Shown in pieces: positions 50,620 to 62,663 of a stretch of 64,000 bases of DNA. The notes beneath the pieces are model-generated. The model did not search any database, had not been told where the DNA came from, and saw nothing but the letters and a program-made list of their open reading frames with translations. How positions within the stretch are numbered: position 1 is the first letter of the stretch; each line of letters starts with the position of its first letter. Both the position numbers and the translations under genes were made by a program. The stretch comes from Stomoxys calcitrans (lineage: Eukaryota > Arthropoda > Insecta > Diptera > Muscidae): the NCBI RefSeq assembly GCF_963082655.1, contig NC_081555.1:146507517-146571516 (forward strand), given 5' to 3'.

Positions 50620-53600
50620 GTCCGTGCCGGGATTAAAAAGAACACCGGACGTTGGTTCTGCTCAGTTTGCCAGAACCGCCTCCATCATCGGTCGATGTTG
50701 GTGAGGTGTAACCGGAGTGCATGGAGTGGGTGCATTTGCGATCTTGCTCCGGCCTTAACTCAATAAAGGATCACAGTAGCACTGAATATGTTGCAAGGAG
50801 CTGCGCAAACATAGAAAACAGTGGGTCGTCGCCTTCTGCGTCCTCGTCGTCGGACTATTTGAACCCCCTACCCCTACCGAACGGCAATGTACGCAACAGC
50901 AGCATCCCAGCCCCAGGGCAGTATCTGGAAATTTATCATTTTTGCAATTGAATTGCAATGGTCTGAAAGGCAAGATCGACGAGATAGTATATTTTAGTCG
51001 GAAGAGCATATTGGTTTCAGCGATCCAGGAGACAAAGCTGACCAACACCTGCAGCTTTCACAGTTGTCAATGTGCTACATAAACATCGCTTAAGGAATGG
51101 GGGTGGTGGATAGACCTTCGTGATACACCAGTATAGACCCATCTCGCCTGCGCCTGGCGCTAGTGACCCCAACATAGAGTGCATGGGGATAGCAGTCAAG
51201 TCTGATAATGCCGAAATACAACGTATGCATACCGCTGGTTGGTAGTTGCGACGCAATTAATGGCCAAGCTTACAGGCCCGACATAAATGGGCTACCGAAT
51301 AGCCATAATCGTCTGCTTCTTAGAGATTTTCACCTTTCATGACATTCTCCCCTAGCAGCAGCAGCAGCTCGCCAGACATTTCCATTGCATCCTCTGATCT
51401 CTTGAGTGATGTAACCTGGCAAGCCGTTATTTCTTTGGGATCAGAACACATTCCCATAATTCTCACCATCGATCAACAAGCCGACTTCGTAACCTCTGAA
51501 CGCCGGACGTTTATCAATCAAAAGAAAGACGATTGAGTCTCAGAAAGTACAATAATCGCCGCTTGAGTGATCTGACACCACCCCCAAATGTGCTAGATTT
51601 CCGAGAGGAAATTGCGAGACAACATCATTCACGCAGCAACGGCTCGCTTTATACCAGTCGGTCGAATACCCCAAGTGCAGCCTAATTTCCCGATGCAGGC
51701 AGTGGTACCTGCAAACCAGCCTGATGGGATTTGTAGCACGGGTCCCACTAACCCCAAAATCAGCGAGCTGAACCTGGAAATTAACAGGGTAGTCAACGAA
51801 CATAGGCGGAATTTGTGGCTGGAACACTTGAAGCAATGTAACTTAGGCACCGGTTTAGGTAAGCTGTTGTCTACTGTTAAGCCACTCTCGAACCCCGGTA
51901 GACGGGATGACAGGACCTCAGTCTCTTTTGGCGACGTAACTGTATCTGATCCAAAGAGATGCGCCAGGTTGTTCAACCTTCAATTTATAGAGCATCCCGA
52001 GGATGACAGGGCTAGGAGGAGAGCCATTTGTCGTATTCGTGGTCTCCGAGCATAAGAGCAGCCTTTACAATTTACCGTGGAGGAAGTTACGAATGTCAAC
52101 CATGAAGCCAAGTCATCTAAGGCGTTGGGTCCCGACGGAAAGCTGAGTAATCTAAATCTACTTGAAGTTGAGTACCTTACAATTGTCCTCAACCTGTCTT
52201 TGAACACTCTTATAGTAGCCGATATCTGGAGGGCAGAGGGCATAGTGATTCCCCTACTGTAGCCTGGAAAGAGCCCGAGTAAGGGAGAGTCGTACAAAGC
52301 GATCTTCCTTCTCTCACCAGTAGCAAAGACGCTTGGGGCAATACTCCTCCCGACCCTCGTAGGAGAATTTCCATTCGCCGAGCGTCAACATGGATTTGTA
52401 GAATTAAGGCTAAAAAATCGAAACAGTGAAACAGAGAGTTCCCCACAACGAGGTGATATCTCCTAACCTAACCTATCCATTCCACACCCCCAGGCGGCAT
52501 AGAGATCGTATCATATGCGGAGGTTTGTATGATCATGGCATCAGGCCCCCTCCCATTGATGCGATAGGTTAAAAGTCTACTTTAATGAACTTGCCTCTTA
52601 TTTCGCTGCAAGAGATCTGATTCTTCACTACATACACGCATGAGGTGCGTAGCGAGCTGAATGTGATGGTCGGCGGAGTGACAATTCCGACCATCAGGTG
52701 TCCCAAAACACTTGGCGCACATTTGACAGCTCTAACACATTCTCCCCATATGTATTTTTGTATTTATTTATTAATATCATGACAGTACAAAAAGAATATG
52801 CCGCACCAATTTGCGTGTAAAGTCAAAAGAAGAAACAAGGTCCTCAAGTCACTTGCCCACAGCACTTGGAGTGCTAACAAAGAAACCTTGTTGACTACGT
52901 ACAAAACAATTGGTCGATCTGTAATAAGTAATTCAGCGTCAGTGTGGTCTCGTCAGCTCTATAACACGCAGTGGAATAATATTTTGATCTGTCAGAATAT
53001 CGCCCTTCGAACTGCGACGGCCTGTCTCCTCAGTTATAATGTGGATCAGCTCCATCACATCAACTACATGCTGACTAAGTTATACTTTCTGGGCTTCTAT
53101 CGCAGAGCCCATCCTAATCATCATGTGGAGGTATCCACCGCCCAGAAGCCTTAAGGTAGATCTACATGATCTAGAGCCGCTTGATCTAAAGAGAACATCT
53201 ACATCAAGCGGCATTTCATGCGGGTCTAGACAACATTCATACAGACACGGTAGCAGATACGGCAAATAACTACCGGGTGAATGTAGTAATGTAGCCTCCC
53301 ATTTCACCTGAAGAAATTGACCTCCCCTGGCAAACCAGAGTTGTTCTAACTTAATTACTATCCGGCAGATGCAGTTGCCTTAATTCTAACAGAGCAAGGA
53401 TTGATGCCGACGAACAGGATGTATGTCCTGATTGTGACCAAAGACCACACGACACACATCACCTGTTCAATTGCCCAGCCAGACCCACTCGACTCAGACC
53501 CAGATCCATCTAGACGGACTCTATCTTAGTCGCAGAGTTCCTGGATCTGGATCCCCCGGCAAACCAGAGTAGTTCTGGCTCAATTACTATCCGGCAGATG

Positions 53601-53860
53601 CAGCCGTCTTAATTCTTACAGAGCAAGGACTGATGACGACGTGCAGGATATATATCCCGATTGTGACCAGGGACCACACGACACACGTCACCTGTTTAAT
53701 TGCCTAGCCAGATAACTCGACTCAGACCCAGATCTCTCTGGACGCACTCCATCTAAATCGGAGAGTTCCTGGATCTGGATAATCAACAGAATCAAGCAGA
53801 CGAAAAATAGTACACAACAAACTGCTACAACAACAACCTAATTTGATACAGACCAACCCT
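50620..53860 (+). pseudogene. Decayed LINE with endonuclease, reverse transcriptase and zinc-knuckle tail
   Basis: Pieces in the order of a LINE ORF2, in different frames. A Cys-rich start (WFCSVCQNRLHHRSMLVRC) comes first, then MEWVHLRSCSGL. The endonuclease start is at about 50943 (QLNCNGLKGKIDEIV, VSAIQETKL). A linker is at 51612-52055, followed by early RT at 52077-52430 (SSKALGPDGKLSN, YLTIVLNLSLNTL, GESYKAIFLLSPVAKTLGA). Then comes a deletion that removed the catalytic FADD block, and the RT thumb at 52640-53140. The tail has a CCHC-type motif (CPDCDQRPHDTHHLFNC) present twice. Many stops and frameshifts. Jockey-like by its motifs. Confidence 0.75.
53321..53780 (+). repeat. Tandem duplication of the LINE zinc-knuckle tail
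   Basis: Two direct copies offset by 229 bp (53321-53552 and about 53553-53780). Shared blocks include 'aattactatccggcagatgc' and 'gagttcctggatctggat'. They differ at scattered sites. Confidence 0.88.
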
Positions 53861-55364
53861 TCAAGGCTCAAGACCCAACCAAGTCCGAAATCCTTCCTAA
53901 TGATTAAAAGATGTTCCCCGCATCTTTTACCAGTTTCGACCACTCATGGTTCAATACAAAATCCTAAAGCGTAGCGTGACTGCCTAGGTATATCGTCATA
54001 GTCTGGCAGTTTTGAGGCACCTGCTGAAGCTATCCCATTTAGAGCATGATGCCAGACATTCATAAGCGACAATTGATCAAATCACTTTATAAAACATCGG
54101 GTGAGTGGCCTTGGACTAAGCCACCAACCCTTATATATCAAGTTACGATATGAGAAGACACTATCCCTTCCTTCTCAAAGAAACCCTCACAAAAACTATT
54201 GATGAATAGAGTATTGGACATGGGTATCCTTACAGATTAAAATCTAACTCGAACAATATTTGGATATCGCTTCCATATATTCCGCATTTTTAACGCATTT
54301 CACTTTAGACCATTAAACATCTCTAGATAGGTCCATATACATACGTATATTTCTTAAACCCATAACTGGCACATTTTTTCAAGAACATGCCTACCATACA
54401 TACATACATCTAAAATTATTCGTATAGAACGATCTATGTTAAAAAAAATTTCATAAAATTTTTTTTGTAATTGTTAGCATGTAAAAAAGTTCATTGGAAT
54501 TTGTCGACCCAACATTATTCAAAATATGCCTGAATATGAGGAAGCACCATTCACGTGCTTGGAATTTCTATAAAAACATAAATATCACAATAAAGCATAG
54601 CAAATTGTTTGAGTAATTAATTAATCCAGTTAATTAATAATTAAGACGACATAAAGGAAGTGTTAAATTGTAATAAGCAAATGACCCCTAAGGTGAAAAT
54701 CAAAACAACATGGATGATGGAAGTAGCAATGCCGCCATGTCTGTCTATCTGTCCGTCTGCTAGTCTGGTGGTCAAGATAACAGCGATATGATTCGCTCGC
54801 CGTTTGCTGAGCCTCTCCAAATGTTGCTCAACCCGCATTGATGACTTGCCAAGTGCCACAACAAAGGCAAGCTTGATTGTCACCACAACAATGATAAGAT
54901 ATAAATCTAAATCAGAGACCCTGTTTAGAAATCAAAAAAAAATATAAAAAATACATTAATGTTATATTAAACAATAATTTTTTTTCATATATGCAAAATT
55001 GCTCTCTGGGAAAAAATGCTGCGTTCAATAGAAATACTAGAAATTATTGTTGAAATCTTTTCAAAAAAATAGGAAATTTTTGTGGCAAAATATAGTTTAT
55101 AAGGAAACTGTTAATGGAGTTTTGGTAGAAATCTATTACATATGCATTAAGCATCCTGAAATTGTGTGTGTATGAGTTCGTGAATGTAACATCCAACTTA
55201 TTCATGTTTCACCTAAACACACTCATACCAACGCTAGGCATATATAATGCAGCTGCATATGCAGTTGCAGATTCATGCAAAGCACACTACACAACTATGA
55301 AAAGTCTACTGTGCACATTGGGATGGCTCTAAAAAATAACTATTTGTGCAAGATTTCTTATGTA
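53861..55364. other. No gene recognised
   Basis: Unassigned. An 81-codon frame at 54641-54886 (-) is of balanced composition but without a known motif, so I leave it uncalled. Confidence 0.45.
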
Positions 55365-55971
55365 AAGGGTGATTTTTTTGAGGTTAGGATTTTCATGCAT
55401 TAGTATTTGACAGATCACGTGGGATTTCAGACATGGTGTCAAAGAGAAAGATGCTCAGTATGCTTTGACATTTCATCATGAATAGACTTACTAACAAGCA
55501 ACGCTTGCAAATCATTGAATTTTATTACCAAAATCAGTGTTCGGTTCGAAATGTGTTCAAATTTTGACAAATTTTGTTCAGCGATGAGGCTCATTTCTGG
55601 TTGAATGGCTACGTAAATAAGCAAAATTGCCGCATTTGGAGTGAAGAGCAACCAGAAGCCGTTCAAGAACTGCCCATGCATCCCGAAAAATGCACTGTTT
55701 GGTGTGGTTTGTACGCTGGTGGAATCATTGGACCGTATTTTTTCAAAGATGCTGTTGGACGCAACGTTACGGTGAATGAACACATTTCGAACCGAACACT
55801 GATTTTGGTAATAAAATTCAATGATTTGCAAGCGTTGCTCGTTAATAAGTCTATTCATGATGAAATGTCAAAGCATACTGAGCATCTTTCTCTTTGACAC
55901 CATGTCTGAAATCCCACGTGATCTGTCAAATACTAATGCATGAAAATCCTAACCTCAAAAAAATCACCCTT
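55365..55971. mobile_element. 607-bp foldback transposon, copy B
   Basis: Same length and structure as copy A: arms 55365-55559 and 55777-55971, centre 55560-55776, TA at 55363-55364 and 55972-55973. The centre lies in the opposite orientation, so the transposase fragment (FSDEAHFWLNGYVNKQNC) is on the + strand. Differences to copy A are few (for example GAG/AAG in the NEQRL region and Glu/Lys in EEQPEAV). Confidence 0.88.
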
Positions 55972-56700
55972 TATATGCTCAATGAGCAACCAAGACTACA
56001 AAAACGCATATATTTAGGCGGATCGATCTTTAAGTAATGCAAATTTGACCATGAACCTTCCATTTAAGAACGGGGGGTAAGGGAGCGCCTTTTCATTGGC
56101 GAGTCCAAACGGCTTGCCGCAGAGCAGCAACACTTAGAATTGATTTCATGAGTCCCTACAGGTCGCAATTATTATCCGAATTGGCTAAAATTTTGCACAC
56201 CGACTTCTTCAATGACCTCCAATATCCAAGCCAGGTATGGTTCATATTGGCTCAAAACCTGATATAGCTTCCATCTAAACCGATTTCCCGATTATAATTC
56301 TTGAGCCCATAGACGGTGTAATTATTTTCCGATTTGACTGAAATTTTGCAAGATTGTTTCTGCTATTATCTTCAACATCCAAGACAAATATGACCTGAAT
56401 CGATCCATAACCTGATATAGCTCCCATATAAACCTATCTCTCGATTTGACTTCTTGAGACCCTAGAAGCATCAATTGAGAAAATTTCAGCCAAATCGGCT
56501 AAAAATTGCGTCATTTAGGGGCTCTGAAATAAATTTAGAAGATCAGTTTATATAGGAGTTATGTCAGGTTATGGACCGATTTGAACCATCTTTGACGTAG
56601 ATGCAGGCGGTCATAGAAGAGATCAGTATGTGAAATTTTAGAGAAATCGGATAATAATAAGGATAAGGAGCTTAAGAAATCTATTTGGAGGAGGTTAATT
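55972..56700. repeat. DINE-1-like inverted composite with a short F-type fragment
   Basis: An F-like piece near 56060-56130. From about 56150 forward units ('ctgatatagcttccatctaa') run to about 56465. Then inverted units ('gaaaatttcagccaaatcgg', 'tataggagttatgtcaggtt') run to about 56690. No ends are kept. Confidence 0.6.
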
Positions 56701-56884
56701 CAACGCCCACCACTAAAAGTAAGCGTGGCGTAGATCATAATGACTTCATATTTTATCAGCGTCGACTTGATGCTCCAACATTCGCTTGAGCAAAATTTTA
56801 GAGTCCTAGCTGCTTCCTGTGATTTGTTTCCTCTATAATCCCTCATTACACCCATAGTGCATAGTGCCTGGTATTGTCATCTAG

Positions 56885-57060
56885 AAGATTATGCTACACA
56901 GATGGATCACAGCTAAAGGACAGAGTGGGCGTGTGGGACTACATTGCGAAACCAGGCACTGAGAACTGTTTTCGGCTACCTGACCATAATATGGTCATGC
57001 AGGCTGAGATTTAGGCGAACACGGAATGCGTGAGTGTTAACGAGAGGAAGTCGAGTGTGA
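56885..57060 (+). pseudogene. LINE RNase H relic, N-terminal part
   Basis: Reads CYTDGSQLKDRVGVWDYIAK, PGTENCFRLPDHNMVMQAEI, then a stop. This is the DG and E part of a LINE RNase H. The matching C-terminal part lies at 58692, after inserted elements. Confidence 0.65.
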
Positions 57061-57445
57061 ACATATTACACTCAGAAAAATGATTATCGTAAATAGGAGT
57101 TAATTACATAATACTCGTTAATCTATGATATTTACCCACGATTAGTTAAAAATTCTTAAAGAGTGAGAAAACAAACGTTGTACGAATAAATCTTACTACT
57201 CGTGAGTATAGATAATTCAGGTGGAGTTAGTAATTCTCCTTAAACGATAATTTTTGAAATAAGCGAGCATTTTACTAAACATTGGCAAAAGCATTTCTTC
57301 TAATTGTGAGACATTGTGTCTATAAATAGAACATGACAAAGCTGAACAAAATAAACATGGCCTACTTTGATGAAAAGAAGTGAGAAAATGTTTGGCTTTT
57401 GTGTTGTTAGTAAATATTGAAATGGGAAAAGAATCGAAGACTCAA
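57061..57445. other. No gene recognised
   Basis: AT-rich sequence between the RNase H piece and a tRNA-like sequence. Confidence 0.45.
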
Positions 57446-57452
57446 AAAATAC

Positions 57453-57523
57453 TGATGTAGCTGAATGCTCGGAGCGTCTGTTTTGTAAACAGAAGGTTCT
57501 TGGTTCAATACTCGGCTGGGACA
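57453..57523 (+). repeat. tRNA-Thr-like sequence (pseudo-tRNA or SINE head)
   Basis: A-box-like 'tagctgaatgctcgg', an anticodon arm TCTGT-TTTGTAA-ACAGA with TGT in the anticodon position, and box-B-like 'ggttcaata'. The 3' part reads 'ctcggctgggaca'. The expected 5' acceptor strand does not pair with it and the T-stem has a mismatch, so it is not a working tRNA gene. Confidence 0.45.
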
Positions 57524-57540
57524 AAAGGTAAAGTTTCATT

Positions 57541-58584
57541 GTACCCACCACCAAAGGATTGGGGTATATTCATTTTGTCATTCCGTTTGCAACATCTCAA
57601 AATATCCATTTACAACTTGATCAGCTATTCTTGATCAGCTGAAACTTTGCACGGTTATTTTTTTGTCCATAAGCAGGTTAAGTTCGGAGATGGGCTACAT
57701 CGGACTATATGTTGATATAGCCCCTATATAGACCGATCCGCCGATTTAGGGTCTTAGGCCCATAAAAGCCACATTTATTATACGATATTGCTGAAAATTG
57801 GGACAGTGAGTTGTGTTAAGCCACTCGACATCCTTCTTCAATTTGGCTCAGACTGGTTCAGATTTGGATACAGCTGTCATATAGACCGGTCTTAGGGTCT
57901 TAGACGCATTTATAGTCCGATTTTGCCAAAATTAGGGACATTGAGTTGTGTTATGCCCTTCGCCATCCTTCTTCAATTTGGCTCAGATCGGTCCAGATTT
58001 GGATATAGCTGCCGTATAGACCGATCTCTCGACATCCTTCTTCAATTTGGCCCAGATCGGTCCAGATTTGGATATAGCTGCCATGTAGACCGATCCGCCG
58101 ATTTAGGGATTTAGGCGCATTTGTAGTCCGATTTTGCCAAAATTAGGGACATTGAGTTATGTTATGCCCTTCGACATCCTTCTTCAGTTTGGCTTCGATC
58201 GGTCCAGATTTGGATATAGCTGCAATATAGACCGATCTCTCAATTTAGGGTTTTGGGGCCATAAAAAGCGCATTTATTGTCCGATTTCGCCGAAATTTGG
58301 GACAGTGAGTTGTGTTAAGCTCTTCGACATTTTTCAACAACTTGGCCCAAATCGGTAGAAATTTAGATATAGCTGCCATATAGAAAGATATCTCGATTAA
58401 AAGTCTTTTCACAATTGAACGATGACTTGTACTCATTAGTATTTGGTTCAAGTCGGAACATATTTCGATATGACTGCTATGGGGCATAAGGTATGCATTT
58501 TTCACTGAATTTTGACGAAAGGTGGTTTACATATATACTCGAGGTAGTGAGTATCCAAAGTTCGGCTTAATGCCTTTTTACTTG
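57541..58584 (+). repeat. DINE-1-like element (second subfamily)
   Basis: 5' end 'tacccaccaccaaaggattg'. Units with 'tttggatatagctgccatat' and 'ccttcttcaatttggc' follow. The 3' end, 'gtgagtatccaaagttcggc', 'ttaatgcctttttacttg', has half of the hairpin deleted. Same subfamily as the one hosting the Jockey LINE. Confidence 0.75.
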
Positions 58585-58689
58585 TTTAATTTATAATTGC
58601 AATGTTTCATATTAAATTTATATTCTTCACAATAGCTTTGCAATTGATAGTGTGGGGATGGGAGACAGACAAAAATAAATGGGTTTAGT

Positions 58690-59180
58690 AAATGGCTTGG
58701 GAGATTAACACCCACTCTGAGGATGGTACGATCCGCCTCGTTTGGTTGCCGGGCCATAGTGGAGAGAGGGGGAATGAAACAGCAGATGATTTGGCAGTGA
58801 AGGCCAGAGGATTATCGTCAATATACCCGAAACCTTTTGGGTCGACGCAGTCCGTGTTGAGGGTGAGGGCGACGAAGGCGGACGAGGCTATTACTGAATG
58901 TAAATGGTAATGTCAGTATAGCTTTCGCTTTCCTAATGGGTGCGACAAATGATAGCATGTGTATGGCATGTGGGGAAGATAATGAGACGTTGGAGCATTT
59001 CCTATGTCATTGCTCGGTTCTTGGAGTTAACAGACACTGGCACTTAGGCGGGGACACAATACTAGACATCAACTAATTTAGGGGCGTGATATGGAAAACA
59101 ATTAAGGATTTTGTAGGTAGCACGAAATTCCCTTCTAAGATTTTCTTTTTCGAAGTTAATTTTTTAGTATTTAGAGCGAA
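58690..59180 (+). pseudogene. LINE RNase H relic, C-terminal part and zinc-knuckle tail
   Basis: Frame 58692-58910 reads GTIRLVWLPGHSGERGNETA, DDLAVKARG: the C-terminal RNase H block. Downstream in other frames CMACGEDNETLEHFLCHCSV forms a Cys/His tail. With 56885-57060 it makes up most of one RNase H domain in the right order and strand. Confidence 0.7.
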
Positions 59181-61164
59181 CAACAAGCCAATTACTGGCT
59201 TTGGTGTATATACATAGTGGCATGCGGCGAATTAATATCCGCACCCTCTTTTCAACCTTCCCTATCCAACAAGCTTCGAACTGGTCCATATTCGTTACAG
59301 ATTACGATGAGTCTAATACATACGACTCAATGTTGCAAATAGTATAGTGTTACATCAGATCTTAAATCAGAAGATTGGTCTATATGACAGATTCATCTAA
59401 ATATGGTTCGAATGTCAAGGGATCCAAAACAAAGTATTTTTTATTAACCTTCAATTCACTTTAAAATCGGGTTCTATATTGTCCTCATTCGTCTTCATGT
59501 ACACTTATGTGGTTTTGGTGTTGATATGTCTTCCACTCGTGATCCTCAAAGTCTTATGACCATGAATCATTTACATACAAAATACCATATTATTGTAATT
59601 AATTCATTAATAATACCGTCAGCCACACACATTTCAATTGATTGAGATAATAAACAATGTCACTTTCTAAACATCGTTAATTGACAAATTAACAACATAA
59701 TTAAGCAAATAAAACTATTTTTGGATTCAATATAAAAATATAAAGTTCTTTGCACAGGTGTTTTACGTACTACGTGCTAATAGGTTAAATATGCTAATTT
59801 ATTAATGAACCATAAATAATTAAAACACTATTTCCCACGATAAACTGTTATAAGATTCTACTTCTAGATGATCCCACCATAAACTGTTATAAGATTCTGC
59901 TTCTAGGTGTAATTTCTTTCACTTATGCATTCTAATGTTCACAGCAAATAAGGTTAAAATAGCCCATAACCATAACCAATATAGTATGTATTGATGTATT
60001 CGCAATGCCTTTCTTAGAAGTTCTTAACCTTGAATTCTACATTTTCTTCTGATTTATAATATGTAAATAACTATGATCCAGTTGATTGGTATACAATTGT
60101 TATCAATTTGCGCTTATTACTACATTCGGAACATGTTCTTATTATTAGCATATCATTGTTAAAAAGTATATGTTTGCATGGCTCATGTATCAAGAATCTA
60201 TGATTGCTAGAAAGCTTTCATCAATTTGTCAGACATACGATCTACTACAGCTAATGTAGAACTCGAAAAAATGCCACAACTCGACTAATGCATATACTTC
60301 AAGAAGGAATCTTATCGTGATTATATCATTGACTTACAACAACATTATTTGGTATGTTGGCAATGATGTTGCGTAGCAACAAGTGAGCGACCGTTAGAAA
60401 AGAAGTTCTCAAATGCGAACACCGCTGCTCCCTACACCAGAGCATGATGGCAACTTACTAAGAAAGAGAAAGAATACTTGGGGACTTTCTCCTCCAGATG
60501 ATCAACCTCTCGACCTAAGTTTTTCTGGCGCACCCTGATGGAAATTCGTGTCTTTGCACAGCTAGTATTTGTATATTCTTTTAGAAGGTTGTTATCAACT
60601 GTCGATAGTTATCCTTATGTTGCTTGCATAAGGATAACTCTCGACCATACCATGCCATATTTTTGGTATAGGGTATTTTAACATTGTTTGTATTCGTAAT
60701 TTTTTGGTAGTGCTAAATATAACCATCGTTTTAACATCACTTTTTTATTAGCTATGTCTATCTGTCATCAGTTTGTCTTTAAATGTATTCTTGTGCTCAT
60801 GATACTGGACAATATCTTTACAAAAGGCAATCAGAAAACGTGAACTAAAATTCTGCAAGGAGGATTTCTGCCTACTAAGAAACCTAAATGCAAAATTTCG
60901 GAAAAATCTATTCAAATGGTGCTTAACCTATAAAATATCATAGAGTATAATGTTACCTTCATTTGGCGTATAATTTATACTAGAAATAATGAAAATATCT
61001 CTGTGAGGTTTCGAAGCCAAATAATAAATGTTGATAGCTTAAAATATTGCGAATCCTCCTCTTCAGTGCAGGTTATAAATACAGGACCATAAACTAAGTT
61101 GGAGTGAATTTGAATGTCCTTTATTTACAATTGGAGTATATTATATATATTTAACAAATATATG
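59181..61164. other. No gene recognised; small repeats only
   Basis: AT-rich DNA. A DINE-like scrap lies at about 59355-59410, a 39-bp-offset tandem duplication at 59836-59909 and a hairpin at 60601-60645. No coding pattern. Confidence 0.5.
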
Positions 61165-61430
61165 ACCAATAGTAGAAAGCATCAACAAGCTCTCTCCATC
61201 GTACTGTATCGTTGTAAAAAGCCTTGACTTAATTCTACAATATATCCGTTGATTCCAACTCTCTCTTCGTGAAGCGGATCCATGTGTTTCTCGGGCGTAC
61301 CCTTCTTCGCTGTCCTTGTGGATTCCAGTCAAGGACATTTCTCGCGTCGACGTAGCAAGCCTCAAGCCAATTTTCTCTTCTGGATTTCTACATCGATGGA
61401 AGTAGTGTCTGTTCTTATTTGAAATTCTTC
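61165..61430 (-). pseudogene. LINE C-terminal relic, RTE-like
   Basis: The minus strand reads NVLDWNPQGQRRRVRPRNTW, IRFTKRELESTDIL, stop, VKAFYNDTVRWRELVDAFY. This matches the well-known C-terminal motif of RTE-type LINEs (WNPQGKR.RGRPR.TW ... R..W..LV.AL). A frameshift and two stops show decay. The clade assignment is from recall of the motif. Confidence 0.55.
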
Positions 61431-61601
61431 AATTGAAAAACTGTTTGGTTGAAAATTGGAAATATTTGTCGTTAGCAGCGTTTTTTAAAAACTTCGATTT
61501 TGCGGAAATTCACTTGTGTCAAGCTTCAAGTTATACAGCTCTATAATAAAATAGATTTTACACTACTGTTAAATACATTGACTTTTGTATTATATGAGAT
61601 T

Positions 61602-62357
61602 AACAAGAAAAAGCGTCCTCAGTTCGGCTGGGGCGAATCTTATATTCTCTCCACCATGGATCGCATTTGTGAAGTTCTTTGCCAGGCATCTCATTATAGG
61701 TAAATCAAATTCTTTGCCCGTCATCTCTTTATAAGCAAACAGAGTATAATGATAAGAATTTCGACCATATTAAGATCATTTTTGGAAGCTATAACAAAAC
61801 ACCTCGTACAAAATTTCAACCAAATCGGATAATAATTGGGCCCTCCAGAGGCTCAAGATGTCAAAATCACAGATTGGTTTGTATGGCAGCTATATCAGGT
61901 TATCGACGGATTTTTACCATACATAGCATAGTTATTGTAAGGATAAGAATTGCGACCTCTAGAGGCTCAAGAAGTCAAGATCCGAGATCGGTTTATATGG
62001 CAGCTATATGAAGTTATGAACGGATTATGACCATACTTAGCATAGTTGTTGGAAGTCATAACAAAACACCTGACACAAAATTTCAGCCGAATTGATATGA
62101 CCCATTTACAATCCCAACCGACCAACACTAATAGGAAGTATTTACTCAAAATTTCAAGTGCCTATCTTTACTCCTTCGAAAGTTAGCCTGCCTTCGACAG
62201 ACAGACAGACAGAAGGACGGACTTGGCTAGATCGAAATAAAATGTCAAGACGATCAAGAATATATATACTTTATGGGGTCTTAGATCAATATTTCGAGGT
62301 GTTACAAACCGAATAGCGAAGTTAGTATACTTCCATCCTATGGTGGAGGGTATAAAA
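61602..62357 (-). repeat. DINE-1-like element, minus strand, shortened
   Basis: 3' end complement 'aacaagaaaaagcgtcctca', three to four inverted units, 5' block complement 'ctttatggggtcttagatca', end 'cctatggtggagggtataaa'. Confidence 0.78.
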
Positions 62358-62663
62358 AGAGCATAGGCGATAGGAAAGTTAACCCGATCCCCAAAGGACG
62401 GGTTAACTTTCCATAGAAGCGGACTGAAACTTCAGCATTCATATACAGCTCCCTAATTAGCGTCACGATCTTCTCACGGATCACTTATTCAGCATCGTGC
62501 TCATCTGAAACTAATATACCATATTTACCATACCAAAGTACGCTGTCGACGAAAAGGCGAACATCGCCAAATTAATCTTTGAATGGGGTTTTAGATCCAA
62601 ATTTCGAGGTCTTGCAAATATAACGACGAAGGGGGTTAACAATATATCATAATTTGAAATATA
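62358..62663. other. Unassigned, with a perfect 14-bp hairpin
   Basis: 62373-62386 ('ggaaagttaacccg') pairs exactly with 62399-62412, with a 12-base loop. Otherwise nothing identified. Confidence 0.6.

Noticed and set aside
54641..54886. 81-codon minus-strand frame with balanced composition
   Set aside because: No motif, no splice or repeat context to support it; left uncalled.
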